A stretch of 64,000 nucleotides of DNA. It comes from Lysobacter_I brunescens (lineage in GTDB: Bacteria; Pseudomonadota; Gammaproteobacteria; Xanthomonadales; Xanthomonadaceae). Numbering within the stretch: position 1 is the stretch's first letter; every line of letters begins with the position of its first letter. Made by a program: the position numbers and the translations under genes. The notes beneath the pieces were generated by a model. The model searched no databases and was not told the DNA's origin. It worked only from the letters and a program-made list of their open reading frames with translations. The DNA is taken from contig NZ_JBHTIF010000001.1 of the NCBI RefSeq assembly GCF_042677005.1, positions 744,001-808,000 of the forward strand, in the 5' to 3' direction. Of the stretch, positions 1 through 8,534 are shown in pieces.

Positions 1-406
1 CGATCAGCACGTCGAGCACGTTCGGCAGGTTGTCGAAGCCCGTGCCCTTGACGTTGGGCAGATGCGGGACCGGCCCGCTCCAGTCGAACACCGACGGATC
101 CAGGCTCGGATGGAAGCCGGCGGCATTGGCGATGTTGGACGCGCACTGCAGGTGGTACATCTCCTGCACCGCCACCGACAGCGATTTCTGCTGCATCCAC
201 CAGAACAGCGGCGTCGAGTCGGTCGCGCTCAACGGGGTCGTGGAGTTGCCCGCTGCGACCGAGAACGAATACGTGGCGGTGAGATACAGCGGGATGGTGT
301 AGAACTCGACCGCGCAGATGGCGTTGAGGTGGGCGTGCAGACAGGAGATGACCTGCTGCGCGTCCTGGAGGTTGCAGGGCGTGGTGGCTGGCGTTGGCGT
401 GCTCAT
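1..406 (-). CDS. Ferritin-like (VioB-type) domain protein, 3' end outside window
   Basis: Reading back from the ATG at 406, 135 codons are open to the window edge, so only the N-terminal part is present. The visible helix carries a Glu in AVEFYTIPLYL, and a second helix carries EMYH, the E...ExxH spacing of a ferritin-like di-iron bundle. The wording 'IPLYLTATYS' and the aromatic 'LFWWMQQKSLSVAVQEMYHL' stretch resemble the Ferritin-like family (PF12902) that includes iminophenyl-pyruvate dimer synthase VioB and many uncharacterised relatives. I infer a metal-binding redox or scaffold protein; the substrate is unknown. There is no signal peptide. It lies downstream of, and in the same direction as, the M48 peptidase, 289 bp away, so it probably has its own promoter. 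Confidence 0.72.
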   Translation of the reverse strand, partial: MSTPTPATTPCNLQDAQQVISCLHAHLNAICAVEFYTIPLYLTATYSFSVAAGNSTTPLSATDSTPLFWWMQQKSLSVAVQEMYHLQCASNIANAAGFHPSLDPSVFDWSGPVPHLPNVKGTGFDNLPNVLDVLI

Positions 407-695
407 GGGCGATCTCGCATTCCGTTGGACGTGAGGACAGGGGGCCTGGCATTCGTCCCGGCGAATCCAGCCATGGCATGCGCCCCCATCGCATGCCCCG
501 CCTGTGTCGGACCCACCTTCCTTCGACGTCTCCGGCGCACCACCGAGACATCGGCAGCCGGGCATCCTCGACAGCATACGCGGGCGGCGGCGACGGTCGA
601 TACGCGCCGCCGGACGCGCATCGCAGGACTCTAATCCCTGGCCCCGGGGTGGCCCGGTATCAGTTGCGGCGCAGTTCGTGCTGCGGTGGCCTGGC

Positions 696-2861
696 TCAGC
701 AGGCCACCGCGTCGCGCGGCTTGATCACGATCCTGATCGGCGTGATGCCCTGCTCGCGCTCGATGCGATCGGCGATGTCCACCATCGCCGCGAGCGTGAC
801 GCGGTAGGCATGCATGAAACCGGTCTCCAGCGGGCCGGTCGCGAACAGGAAGCGGAAGGGGTCATCGCGGGTGGCGGACAGGTGGCCGCAGCGCTCGGTC
901 AGCTGTTTGCCGAGCGGGGCATCGTCGAGCACGACCTCGTCCATCGTGGCCAGCAGGGCCATGGCCTGGTCGCGATGCACCTCAACCAGGCGCTTTGCAA
1001 GCGGTGCGAAGGTGTCGTCTTCCGGCGACAGGCCCTGGATCATGCGCGCCAGCGAGCGACGCGACACTTCCAGCGCACGCACCTTGGGCCACAGCACGGA
1101 CAGTCGCTGCAGCAGCGCCCAGGTGGCCGCAGCGGTGGCGTCATCGGCTGCCGCGTCGACCGCATGCTGCATCCGCCGGCCGAACAGGGCGAGGACGCGC
1201 AGGCCCAGCTTCGCATCGGCATCGCGTTCGGACAGGCAGTCGAGGTACTCCTGGCGAATCGCGCCGCCGTCGTAGTCCTGGCCATCGGGCAGGCTGAAGT
1301 CGATGCCGTGCTCGATCAGCAGCAACCAGAACGCCAGATTGTCGGCACGGTCGCGGCGCTTGCCCAGGCGCGGCCACAACCCCTGCACTTCGGGGCCAAG
1401 CCGGCGCAGTTCGTCGACCGACTGCTGCCATCCGATCTGCGCGACGGCCGGGTCGGCGATCTCGTGCGGGCGCAGCGGCATCACGTCGGACAGCAGGCCG
1501 TTGCCGTAGCGCATCCACGCGTCCTTGAGGGTCTCGTCGACGCGGTTCAAGCCCCACAGCTTCTGCGCATCGATCATGCGCGTGGGGCTGACCGGCAGCT
1601 GCGCGTCCTTGTAATGGAGCATGGTGATCCGTCGCGACAGCGCGCCGAAGTCGGAGAACAGCCCGGCCGCCGGACGGTCGTCGGGAAACAGGCCCGGCGC
1701 GCCCAGGCGTTCGGCGTTCTCGATGCGCTCCTGGTCCGCCGGATGCGTATCCCAGTATTCGGTCGTGTGCGCACCCTGCAGTTCGAGCGCGACGGCCTCC
1801 CACTCCCGGGCGTCGAAGGACTGCAGGCGCAGCCGGGCCGCATCGGCGAGATCGTCGACGAGGCGGCCCTCCTGCCACGCAGCTGCGTTCTTCATGCGCG
1901 ACTGGTGCCAGGCCACGATCAGGCCGCGCACGCGGAGGGATATCTCGCGCACCGTGCCACTGCCCGCGACGGTCGCGCCATAGCGGTCGGCATCGAACTC
2001 CATCTGCTGCGACAGGCGACGGCTCATGCGGAAACTGAGCACGAACAGGCCGCGCATCAGCAGTCGCGTGCACGACAGGCATGTCAGCAGGATGGCAGGC
2101 AGCACCTTGGGCAGGAACTCTTCTTCCTCGTCGATCGTTTCGCGCAGCACGCGGTCCCAGGCATCCTCGACGTAGGCGCGCGAATGCAGCCAGCGGTTGA
2201 CGGTATTGATCAGGAACGAACAGCGCATGCCGCCCGACTGCGCGAAGTGGCCGAACTCGTGGGCGAGCACGCCCACCAGTTGCCGTGCGTTGAGGCCGGC
2301 CACGATCGGCAGGCCGATGGTCAGCACCTTGCGTCCGGTGAACAGGCCGAGCAGGCCACGCTCGAAATGCACCGAGGCATTCACTTCATTGGACAATCGG
2401 ATCTGCGCGGGCGGGCGGATATTCATCGCTTTGCACAGCGCGCGCACGGCCGCGACGAACTCGGATTCCTTCGCGGCATCGATCGGATACGTGACAGGCG
2501 GCGGGCTTCGCGGCGCGAACAGCGGCTTGATCAGGAAGAGCACGAGCATGCCACCCACGATGCCAGGCAGCAGATAGAGCGCGAACACGAGGATCGTGGC
2601 CTTGACCGGGACATGGCCGGCCCAGTCGGAGAGCCGCCATTCGGCATAGAACAGGTATTCCAGCCAGACAATGCCCGCGATCAGTCCGAAGTAGATCAGC
2701 GGCACCAGCAGGCACAGGGCGGTCACCAGCCACAGGCTGACCAGATAGACCGGCGAGATGCGCGGGCGCCGGATGGAATTGGGCGCGAGTGCCTGCAGCA
2801 ATCGCGCAGGGCTTGGATTGGCTGCGCTCTCGGCGCCGGCCATGATCGTGGAATCCTGCAT
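696..2861 (-). CDS. M48-family membrane zinc metallopeptidase
   Basis: A 721-residue protein. Two long hydrophobic segments (about residues 38-66 and 86-112) precede the zinc motif HEFGH at 201-205, and the third ligand is probably Glu288 in EFDADRYG, the M48 arrangement. Another hydrophobic stretch lies around 250-275. The long C-terminal half (300-721) has no recognisable motif. M48 enzymes (HtpX/Oma1/CAAX-type) are membrane-embedded quality-control or processing proteases, so an inner-membrane protease with unknown substrate is the best description. The start at 2861 is the longest in-frame choice; an ATG six codons in (MAGAESA) is also possible. It follows the ketopantoate-reductase-like gene on the same strand after 94 bp, so the two may be co-transcribed. 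Confidence 0.85.
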   Translation of the reverse strand: MQDSTIMAGAESAANPSPARLLQALAPNSIRRPRISPVYLVSLWLVTALCLLVPLIYFGLIAGIVWLEYLFYAEWRLSDWAGHVPVKATILVFALYLLPGIVGGMLVLFLIKPLFAPRSPPPVTYPIDAAKESEFVAAVRALCKAMNIRPPAQIRLSNEVNASVHFERGLLGLFTGRKVLTIGLPIVAGLNARQLVGVLAHEFGHFAQSGGMRCSFLINTVNRWLHSRAYVEDAWDRVLRETIDEEEEFLPKVLPAILLTCLSCTRLLMRGLFVLSFRMSRRLSQQMEFDADRYGATVAGSGTVREISLRVRGLIVAWHQSRMKNAAAWQEGRLVDDLADAARLRLQSFDAREWEAVALELQGAHTTEYWDTHPADQERIENAERLGAPGLFPDDRPAAGLFSDFGALSRRITMLHYKDAQLPVSPTRMIDAQKLWGLNRVDETLKDAWMRYGNGLLSDVMPLRPHEIADPAVAQIGWQQSVDELRRLGPEVQGLWPRLGKRRDRADNLAFWLLLIEHGIDFSLPDGQDYDGGAIRQEYLDCLSERDADAKLGLRVLALFGRRMQHAVDAAADDATAAATWALLQRLSVLWPKVRALEVSRRSLARMIQGLSPEDDTFAPLAKRLVEVHRDQAMALLATMDEVVLDDAPLGKQLTERCGHLSATRDDPFRFLFATGPLETGFMHAYRVTLAAMVDIADRIEREQGITPIRIVIKPRDAVAC

Positions 2862-2955
2862 GCATCCCCCCCTCAGAGGCGCGCAGGATCGCGAATCCGA
2901 CTCCCGCGCGCAAGCAGCAAGCCGACGACCGGGCTGTCCTCGGCAGCGCGATCGA

Positions 2956-3954
2956 TCACGCCAACCCGCGCGTCTGCGCCATCAGCCGCGTCAGCCCAAG
3001 CAACGCATCGGTGTGCGGCGTGGGCACACCGAGACGGTGGCCGATCTCGCCGACCGCGCCGACCAGCGCATCGAGTTCCAGCCGGCGACCGGCATCGGCG
3101 TCCTGCAGCATCGAGGTGCGGAAGGCGCCGAGCCTGCGCGTCACTGCGTGGCGTTCCTCGGGTGTCTGCTCGATCGGGCAGCCGATGCGTGCGCCGATCT
3201 CCGCCGCTTCGCGCATGACGGCGCTGACGAAAGCGCGGACGAGGTCGTCGTCGAGAATGCGATCCGTGGTCGCGCCGGTGAGCGCGGAGATCGGATTCAT
3301 CGTCATGTTGCCCCAGAGCTTGTACCAGATGTCGTTCTGGATCCGCGGCGACAGCGTGACGTTGAAACCCGACTGCACGAAGGATTCGGCAATGCGCTGC
3401 AGGATCGGCGACATGCCGCCGGCCGGCTCGCCGAGGATCAGGCCCATGCCCATGACGTGGCGCACATGACCGGGCGCTTTCACCGCGCAGCTGGCGTGCA
3501 CGACCGAACCGATGACGCGATCGGCCGGGATGCGCCGCGCGATTTCGCCACCGGGATCGACCGCATCCAGATGCAGGCCCGCGCACGGACCGTCGAGGCG
3601 TTCGAAGAACCACCACGGCACGCCATTCATCGCGACCAGCACGCGCGCATCGGCATCGCAGGCTGCGAGCCATGTCTCGACCACCGGCGCGACCTCGCGC
3701 AGCGACGGCCCCTTCACCGCAAGCACGATCAGATCCTGCGGACCGAGGTCGTCGATGCGGTCGCTCGCCTGCACCGGCACGACCATGCGCGCCTCGCCGC
3801 TGTCCAGGCGCAGCCCGTGCGCGCGCAGGGCATCGCGCGTGGCGCCGCGCGCATATGCGGACACCCGCACCGCATCGGCACCGAGGCGGTGCCCGAGGAA
3901 CCCGGCGATCCAGCCACCGATGGCGCCCATGCCCACCACGCCGATCCTGAGCAT
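2956..3954 (-). CDS. Ketopantoate reductase-like (ApbA/PanE) NADPH oxidoreductase
   Basis: 332 residues from the ATG at 3954, which has GGAG six bases upstream. The frame stays open 73 codons further upstream, but that extension is low quality and runs into the rho terminator, so I reject it. The nucleotide-binding motif GMGAIG is at residues 8-13 and the family's Lys/Asn pair is present in KLWGNMTMN (Lys212, Asn216, Asn220). These fit the 2-dehydropantoate 2-reductase family, which reduces ketopantoate to pantoate with NADPH for pantothenate and CoA synthesis. Many paralogues act on other 2-keto acids, and no panB/panC is nearby, so the exact substrate is not settled. Confidence 0.85.
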   Translation of the reverse strand: MLRIGVVGMGAIGGWIAGFLGHRLGADAVRVSAYARGATRDALRAHGLRLDSGEARMVVPVQASDRIDDLGPQDLIVLAVKGPSLREVAPVVETWLAACDADARVLVAMNGVPWWFFERLDGPCAGLHLDAVDPGGEIARRIPADRVIGSVVHASCAVKAPGHVRHVMGMGLILGEPAGGMSPILQRIAESFVQSGFNVTLSPRIQNDIWYKLWGNMTMNPISALTGATTDRILDDDLVRAFVSAVMREAAEIGARIGCPIEQTPEERHAVTRRLGAFRTSMLQDADAGRRLELDALVGAVGEIGHRLGVPTPHTDALLGLTRLMAQTRGLA

Positions 3955-4068
3955 CGCCTTCTCCGTCACGCACGAAAGTCCGCAGTGTATTCGTGCGTTC
4001 GTCCGACCGTCATGGCCTTTGCGCGTGTCGGCACAACCCGATGTCATCAGAGCGGCGGACGAAACGCA

Positions 4069-4093
4069 AACGCCCCGCACAGGGCGGGGCGTT
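4069..4093 (-). terminator. Intrinsic terminator of rho
   Basis: A perfect 10-bp stem, AACGCCCCGC (4069-4078) with GCGGGGCGTT (4084-4093), and a five-base loop. Read on the minus strand it is followed by a T-rich TTTGCGTTTCG. It lies 77 bp beyond the rho stop and 115 bp before the next gene on that strand. Confidence 0.75.
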
Positions 4094-4135
4094 CGTTTGC
4101 GATCAGAGTGGGCAGCGTGTTCGCCCCCACCCCGG

Positions 4136-4159
4136 CCCTCCCCCGCAAGCGGAGGAGGG
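4136..4159. repeat. CCCTCCCCCGC/GCGGAGGAGGG palindromic repeat
   Basis: An 11-bp inverted repeat with one mismatch and an AA centre, within the context CCCCACCCCGGCCCTCCCCCGCAAGCGG split around 4125-4152. It resembles the widespread CCCTCTCCCGCAAGCGGGAGAGGG repeat of xanthomonads and other gammaproteobacteria. It starts 11 bp after the rho stop codon, so it could also act as the first hairpin in the rho 3' UTR. Only one copy is in this window. Confidence 0.5.
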
Positions 4160-4169
4160 AGAGGAGCGA

Positions 4170-5963
4170 TCAACGACGCATCGAAGCGAAGAACTCGTCG
4201 TTCGACTTGGTGGTCTTCATCTTGTCGAGCAGGAATTCCATCGCGGCGATTTCGTCCATGCCGTGCAGGAGCTTGCGCAGGATCCAGATTTTCTGCAGCA
4301 GGTCCGGCTCGATCAGCAGGTCCTCGCGGCGGGTGCCGCTGAGGTTGACCGCGATCGCCGGGTAGACGCGCTTCTCGGTGATGCGGCGGTCGAGGTGGAT
4401 TTCGCTGTTGCCGGTGCCCTTGAACTCTTCGTAGATCACCTTGTCCATCGCGCTGCCGGTATCGATCAGGGCGGTGGCGATGATGGTGAGCGAGCCGCCT
4501 TCCTCGACATTGCGCGCGGCGCCGAAGAAGCGCTTCGGACGATGCAGCGCGTTGGCGTCGACACCGCCGGTCAGCACCTTGCCGGAGCTGGGCACGACGT
4601 TGTTGTAGGCGCGGGCGAGGCGGGTGATCGAGTCGAGCAGGATCACCACATCCTTCTTGTGCTCGACCAGGCGCTTGGCGCGTTCGATCACCATTTCCGC
4701 GACCTGCACGTGGCGGGCGGCGGGCTCGTCGAAGGTGGAGCTGACCACTTCGCCGCGCACGGTGCGCTGCATTTCGGTCACTTCTTCCGGGCGTTCGTCG
4801 ACGAGAAGCACGATCAGGTGCACGTCCGGATGGTTGTAGGTAATCGCGCTGGCGATCTGCTGCATCATCATCGTCTTGCCCGCCTTCGGCGGCGAGACGA
4901 TCAGCGAGCGCTGGCCCTTGCCCTGCGGGGCCATGAGGTCGAGGATGCGGCCGGTGATGTCTTCGGTCGAACCGTCGCCGCGTTCCAGGCGGAAGCGCTT
5001 GCGCGGGAACAGCGGGGTGAGGTTCTCGAACAGGTTCTTGTTCTTCGACGCCTCCGGCGGCTCGCCGTTGATCGTGTCGACCACGGCCAGCGCGAAGTAG
5101 CGTTCGCCGTCCTTCGGCCAGCGGATCTTGCCGGCGATGTAGTCGCCGGTGCGCAGGTTGAAGCGGCGGATCTGGCTGGGCGAGATATAGGTGTCGTCCG
5201 GGCCGGCCAGATAGCTCGCCTCGTGGGCGCGCAGGAAGCCGTAGCCGTCGGGCAGGATTTCCAGCACGCCGTCGGCGGCGACGCCCTCGCCGTGGCGGGT
5301 GAGCACCTTCAGCACGGCGAAGATCACGTCCTGCTTGCGCGCGCGGGCGACGCCTTCCTGGATGTTCAGCTGCTCGGCGATGTCCAGCAGCTTGGGCGCC
5401 GGCATGCGCTTGAGGTCGCTGAGCGAATATTGCGGGAAGCCTTCGGGCACGGCCGGCTGCGGGCGCGGCTGGAACTGCTGCTGTTGCGGCGCGTACTCGC
5501 CGCCGCCCTCGGCCTCGCCTTCGCCCTGCTGGTCGCGGTTGCGGAAGCGGTCGCGACGATTGCGGAAGCGGTCGCGGCGATTGAAACGATTGTCGCCGCC
5601 GCCCTGCTGGCCGCGCTGGCCATCGTTGCGGGCTTCGCCGCCGTCGTTCTGGCCACCGGACACCTGGGCCTGAGAGACATTCTGGGGCGGGTTCTGCGCG
5701 GCAGGCGCATCGGACTGCGGCCGGGGGGCCGGAGGCGGCGCGGAGAATTCGGGAGCCGGTGCTGCGGGCGCAGGCGCGGCGGGAGCTGGGGCTGGTGCGG
5801 GCGCCGGGGCCGGCGCGGGTGCAGGCGATGCTGCGGGCGGATCGACCGGCCTGGGCGCCTCGGGCAGCGGAATGCTGGTCTGGACGGCGGCGGTCTTGGT
5901 CGCGCGCGGCTTGCGCACGCGCTTCTCGGCGGTTTCGCCGGATTCGGGGGTCTTGTCGGACAA
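4170..5963 (-). CDS. rho: Transcription termination factor Rho with long N-terminal extension
   Basis: 597 residues, against about 420 for the compact family members. From about residue 178 the protein is a standard Rho: N-terminal helix bundle, cold-shock-like RNA-binding domain containing YGFLR (241-245), Walker A PPKAGKT (358-364), Walker B VVILLDS (439-445), then the Q/R-loop region and the typical YEEFKGTGN. It is the hexameric RNA-dependent ATPase that terminates transcription. Residues 1-177 are an inserted low-complexity region: acidic/basic start, Pro-Ala tract at about 45-80, Gln/Gly/Asn region, then Arg/Asn/Asp repeats at 126-143 and a Gln/Pro tract. trxA lies 215 bp upstream on the same strand and rhlB is divergent, the E. 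coli-like order. Confidence 0.97.
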   Translation of the reverse strand: MSDKTPESGETAEKRVRKPRATKTAAVQTSIPLPEAPRPVDPPAASPAPAPAPAPAPAPAPAAPAPAAPAPEFSAPPPAPRPQSDAPAAQNPPQNVSQAQVSGGQNDGGEARNDGQRGQQGGGDNRFNRRDRFRNRRDRFRNRDQQGEGEAEGGGEYAPQQQQFQPRPQPAVPEGFPQYSLSDLKRMPAPKLLDIAEQLNIQEGVARARKQDVIFAVLKVLTRHGEGVAADGVLEILPDGYGFLRAHEASYLAGPDDTYISPSQIRRFNLRTGDYIAGKIRWPKDGERYFALAVVDTINGEPPEASKNKNLFENLTPLFPRKRFRLERGDGSTEDITGRILDLMAPQGKGQRSLIVSPPKAGKTMMMQQIASAITYNHPDVHLIVLLVDERPEEVTEMQRTVRGEVVSSTFDEPAARHVQVAEMVIERAKRLVEHKKDVVILLDSITRLARAYNNVVPSSGKVLTGGVDANALHRPKRFFGAARNVEEGGSLTIIATALIDTGSAMDKVIYEEFKGTGNSEIHLDRRITEKRVYPAIAVNLSGTRREDLLIEPDLLQKIWILRKLLHGMDEIAAMEFLLDKMKTTKSNDEFFASMRR

Positions 5964-6178
5964 GCGGAGATCCTCGCGTCTGCGAGCGCCCGCAGTGCGC
6001 GGACGGTGTCAGGAGTGGGTGGTCGGAATCGAGCGAGAGGGCGCCATGGGCGCGTCGGTTCGCCAGAAACTAGCACCGGAGAGGCCCGGCGGCAAGCGGC
6101 GGGGCGCCGCCATTCATGTCCGCCCGGGCAGCGGACAGGCGGTGCGGGCAGGTGCCCGCATCGCCGGGAGCGCGCGGA

Positions 6179-6505
6179 TCAGAGCGCCTTTTCGATCAGC
6201 TGGGCCAGCTGCGGCTTGCCGACGGCGCCGATCTGGGTGCCGTGGACCTGGCCGTCCTTGAATGTCAGCAGCATCGGGATGCTGCGGGCGTTGAAGCGCA
6301 TGCCGAGCTTCTGGTGCTCCTGGATGTCGACCTTGACGATCTTGGCGCGGCCTTCGTATTCGTCGGCGAGCTGGTCGAGCAGCGGCGCGATCATCTTGCA
6401 GGGGGCGCACCAGGGGGCCCAGAAATCGACCAGGACCGGCACGTCCGACTGCAGGACGTGGGCATCGAAATCGGCTTCTGTGGCATGGATGATCTTGTCG
6501 CTCAC
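6179..6505 (-). CDS. trxA: Thioredoxin
   Basis: 108 residues from a GTG at 6505, chosen because GGAG sits seven bases upstream and the length matches TrxA; the frame is open further upstream but encodes only Arg/Pro-rich sequence. The redox motif WCAPCK is at 32-37 (Cys33, Cys36; Ala replaces the usual Gly) and the cis-proline follows in SIPML. It reduces cytoplasmic disulfides using thioredoxin reductase. It stands between divergent rhlB and downstream rho, the same order as in E. coli. Two GC-rich dyads at 6117-6137 and 6143-6160, between the trxA stop and rho, could attenuate transcription but lack T-runs. Confidence 0.96.
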   Translation of the reverse strand: MSDKIIHATEADFDAHVLQSDVPVLVDFWAPWCAPCKMIAPLLDQLADEYEGRAKIVKVDIQEHQKLGMRFNARSIPMLLTFKDGQVHGTQIGAVGKPQLAQLIEKAL

Positions 6506-6773
6506 TTTCGGTCTCCGGGGGGAAGCTGCTTGCGGACGCGGGGGTCCGGTGGGGAGGCGGGGGCAAAGACGGGCTCCGGCCGGGTCGCGGGCGGAGAGGC
6601 CTCGGGCTGCTACACTGCGGGCTCGCATCGCCGGCTTCAAGGGCCACGCCCCGGGCCGAGCGCCACGTCCGAGTCAATGCGCAGAGGCCGGCAGTCTGCT
6701 GCCCCGCGCCTCCGCACGCAAGCACGCAGCAGGCATCCCGCCGCCGCGTCGTCCCGCCTCCAACGCCAGAAGC

Positions 6774-8531
6774 ATGAGCGACAAGCCCCTAACCGACATC
6801 ACCTTTTCTTCCTTCGAGCTGCATCCGGCCCTGCTGGCCGGGCTCGAAGCCGCCGGGTTCACCCGCTGCACCCCGATCCAGGCGCTGACCCTGCCGGTCA
6901 CCCTGCCCGGCCGCGATGTCGCCGGCCAGGCCCAGACCGGCACCGGCAAGACGCTCGCGTTCCTGGTGACCGTGGTGAACCGCCTGCTCAGCCGCCCGGC
7001 CCTGGCCGAGCGCAAGCCCGAGGACCCGCGCGCCCTGATCCTGGCGCCGACCCGCGAGCTGGCGATCCAGATCCACAAGGACGCGGTCAAGTTCTGCTCG
7101 GACCTGGGGCTGAAGTTCGCCCTGGTCTACGGCGGCGTGGACTACGACAAGCAGCGCGCGCTGCTGCAGGCCGGCGCCGACGTGATCATCGCCACGCCCG
7201 GCCGGCTGATCGACTACGTCAAGCAGCACAAGGTGGTCAGCCTGCACGCCTGCGAGGTATGCGTGCTGGACGAGGCGGACCGCATGTTCGACCTCGGCTT
7301 CATCAAGGACATCCGCTTCCTGCTGCGCCGCATGCCCGAGCGCACCACGCGCCAGACCCTGCTGTTCAGCGCCACCCTCAGCCATCGCGTGCTGGAGCTG
7401 GCCTACGAACACATGAACGAACCCGAGAAGATCGTGGTCGAGGCGGAGTTCATCACCGCCGCCAGGGTCCGGCAGAAGATCTACTACCCCGCCGACGACG
7501 AGAAGATCCCGCTGCTGCTGGGCCTGCTCTCGCGCAGCGAGGGCGCGCGGACCATGGTGTTCGTGAACACCAAGGCCTTCGTCGAGCGCGTGGCCCGTGC
7601 GCTGGAGCGCGCCGGCTACCGCGTCGGCGTGCTCAGCGGCGACGTGCCGCAGAAGAAGCGCGAATCGCTGCTGAAGAAGTTCCAGGCCGGCCAGCTCGAA
7701 CTGCTGGTGGCCACCGACGTGGCCGCGCGCGGTCTGCACATCGACGGCGTCAGCCACGTCTACAACTACGACCTGCCGTTCGATGCCGAGGACTACGTGC
7801 ACCGCATCGGCCGCACCGCGCGTCTGGGCGCGGAGGGCGACGCGATCAGCTTCGCCTGCGAGCGCTACGCGATGAGCCTGCCGGACATCGAGGCCTACAT
7901 CGAGCAGAAGATCCCGTCCGAGCCGGTCACCCGCGAGCTGCTGACCGCCCTGCCTCGCCCCGAGCGCGAGCGCCCGGCCGTGGTCGAAGGCGAGGACGGC
8001 GAGAGCGACGACAGCATCACCACGATCTTCCGCGAAGCCCGCGAACAGCGTGCGGCCGACGACGCCAAGCGCGGCGGTGGCCGCAGCGGCAGCAGTCGCG
8101 GTGGCCCGGGCGGCCGCAGCGGTGGCCGAGGCGAGCGTTCCGGCGGTCCACGCCGCGAAGGCAGCCGCAGCGAGGGTGGCAGCGGCGAACGTCGCGAACG
8201 TACCCCGCGCCCGCCGCGCGATCCCGCGCAGGCCCCGACGCAGACGCCCGCATCCGCACCCGATGCCGTACCCGCCGTGCAAGCGTCCGGCCTGCCGGGC
8301 GCCGAGGGCGAACGCGGCCCGCGCAAGCGTCGTCGCCGTCGTGGCGGCAAGCGCATCGACGGTGCCGAAGGCGACACCGCGCAAAATCCGGTCACCCAGG
8401 CCGTGCGCGCGCTGGAAACCCCCGCGCCGGTCGCGGTCAAGCCCACGACCGAAGGCAAGCCCTCGCTGATCTCGCGCATCGGCAGCAAGCTCAAGTCGCT
8501 GGTGACCCGGGCGCCGAGTTCGCGGCATTGA
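6774..8531 (+). CDS. rhlB: DEAD-box ATP-dependent RNA helicase RhlB
   Basis: 585 residues from the ATG at 6774. The helicase motifs are in order: Q motif (FTRCTPIQ, 29-36), Walker A AQTGTGKT (53-60), PTRELAIQ (92-99), DEAD (166-169), SAT (199-201) and HRIGRTAR (343-350). The divergent position beside trxA-rho matches E. coli rhlB, whose product unwinds RNA in the RNase E degradosome. From about residue 400 the tail is low complexity: Arg/Gly/Ser repeats near 425-455, a Pro/Ala stretch, then an Arg-rich block (RKRRRRRGGKR) and a short basic C-terminus. E. coli RhlB has a much shorter tail. A much longer frame is open upstream of 6774 but is antisense to rho and trxA and is not coding. Confidence 0.95.
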   Translation: MSDKPLTDITFSSFELHPALLAGLEAAGFTRCTPIQALTLPVTLPGRDVAGQAQTGTGKTLAFLVTVVNRLLSRPALAERKPEDPRALILAPTRELAIQIHKDAVKFCSDLGLKFALVYGGVDYDKQRALLQAGADVIIATPGRLIDYVKQHKVVSLHACEVCVLDEADRMFDLGFIKDIRFLLRRMPERTTRQTLLFSATLSHRVLELAYEHMNEPEKIVVEAEFITAARVRQKIYYPADDEKIPLLLGLLSRSEGARTMVFVNTKAFVERVARALERAGYRVGVLSGDVPQKKRESLLKKFQAGQLELLVATDVAARGLHIDGVSHVYNYDLPFDAEDYVHRIGRTARLGAEGDAISFACERYAMSLPDIEAYIEQKIPSEPVTRELLTALPRPERERPAVVEGEDGESDDSITTIFREAREQRAADDAKRGGGRSGSSRGGPGGRSGGRGERSGGPRREGSRSEGGSGERRERTPRPPRDPAQAPTQTPASAPDAVPAVQASGLPGAEGERGPRKRRRRRGGKRIDGAEGDTAQNPVTQAVRALETPAPVAVKPTTEGKPSLISRIGSKLKSLVTRAPSSRH

Positions 8532-8534
8532 AGC

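Noticed and set aside
684..709. A 10-bp inverted repeat CGGTGGCCTG/CAGGCCACCG around the M48 stop codon
   Set aside because: No T-run follows on the minus strand and the repeat overlaps coding sequence, so I did not call it a terminator.
504..3218. A 904-codon plus-strand open frame across the M48 gene
   Set aside because: It is antisense to the M48 peptidase, which has clear motifs; the translation is His/Arg/Gln-rich and typical of high-GC shadow frames.
3955..4173. 73-codon upstream extension of the ketopantoate-reductase-like gene
   Set aside because: It covers the rho terminator and palindrome and has no homology-like features; the ATG at 3954 has a good Shine-Dalgarno.
5700..5840. Gly/Ala-rich low-complexity DNA as a possible frameshift or assembly error in rho
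   Set aside because: The frame stays open through it and the Pro/Ala arm leads cleanly into the Rho core, so it is a genuine extension.
6117..6160. Two GC-rich dyads between trxA and rho as terminators
   Set aside because: Neither is followed by a T-run; they may be leader structures, but the evidence is too weak for a separate call.
3993..6773. Upstream extension of the rhlB frame
   Set aside because: It runs antisense through rho and trxA; the ATG at 6774 gives a normal RhlB N-terminus.
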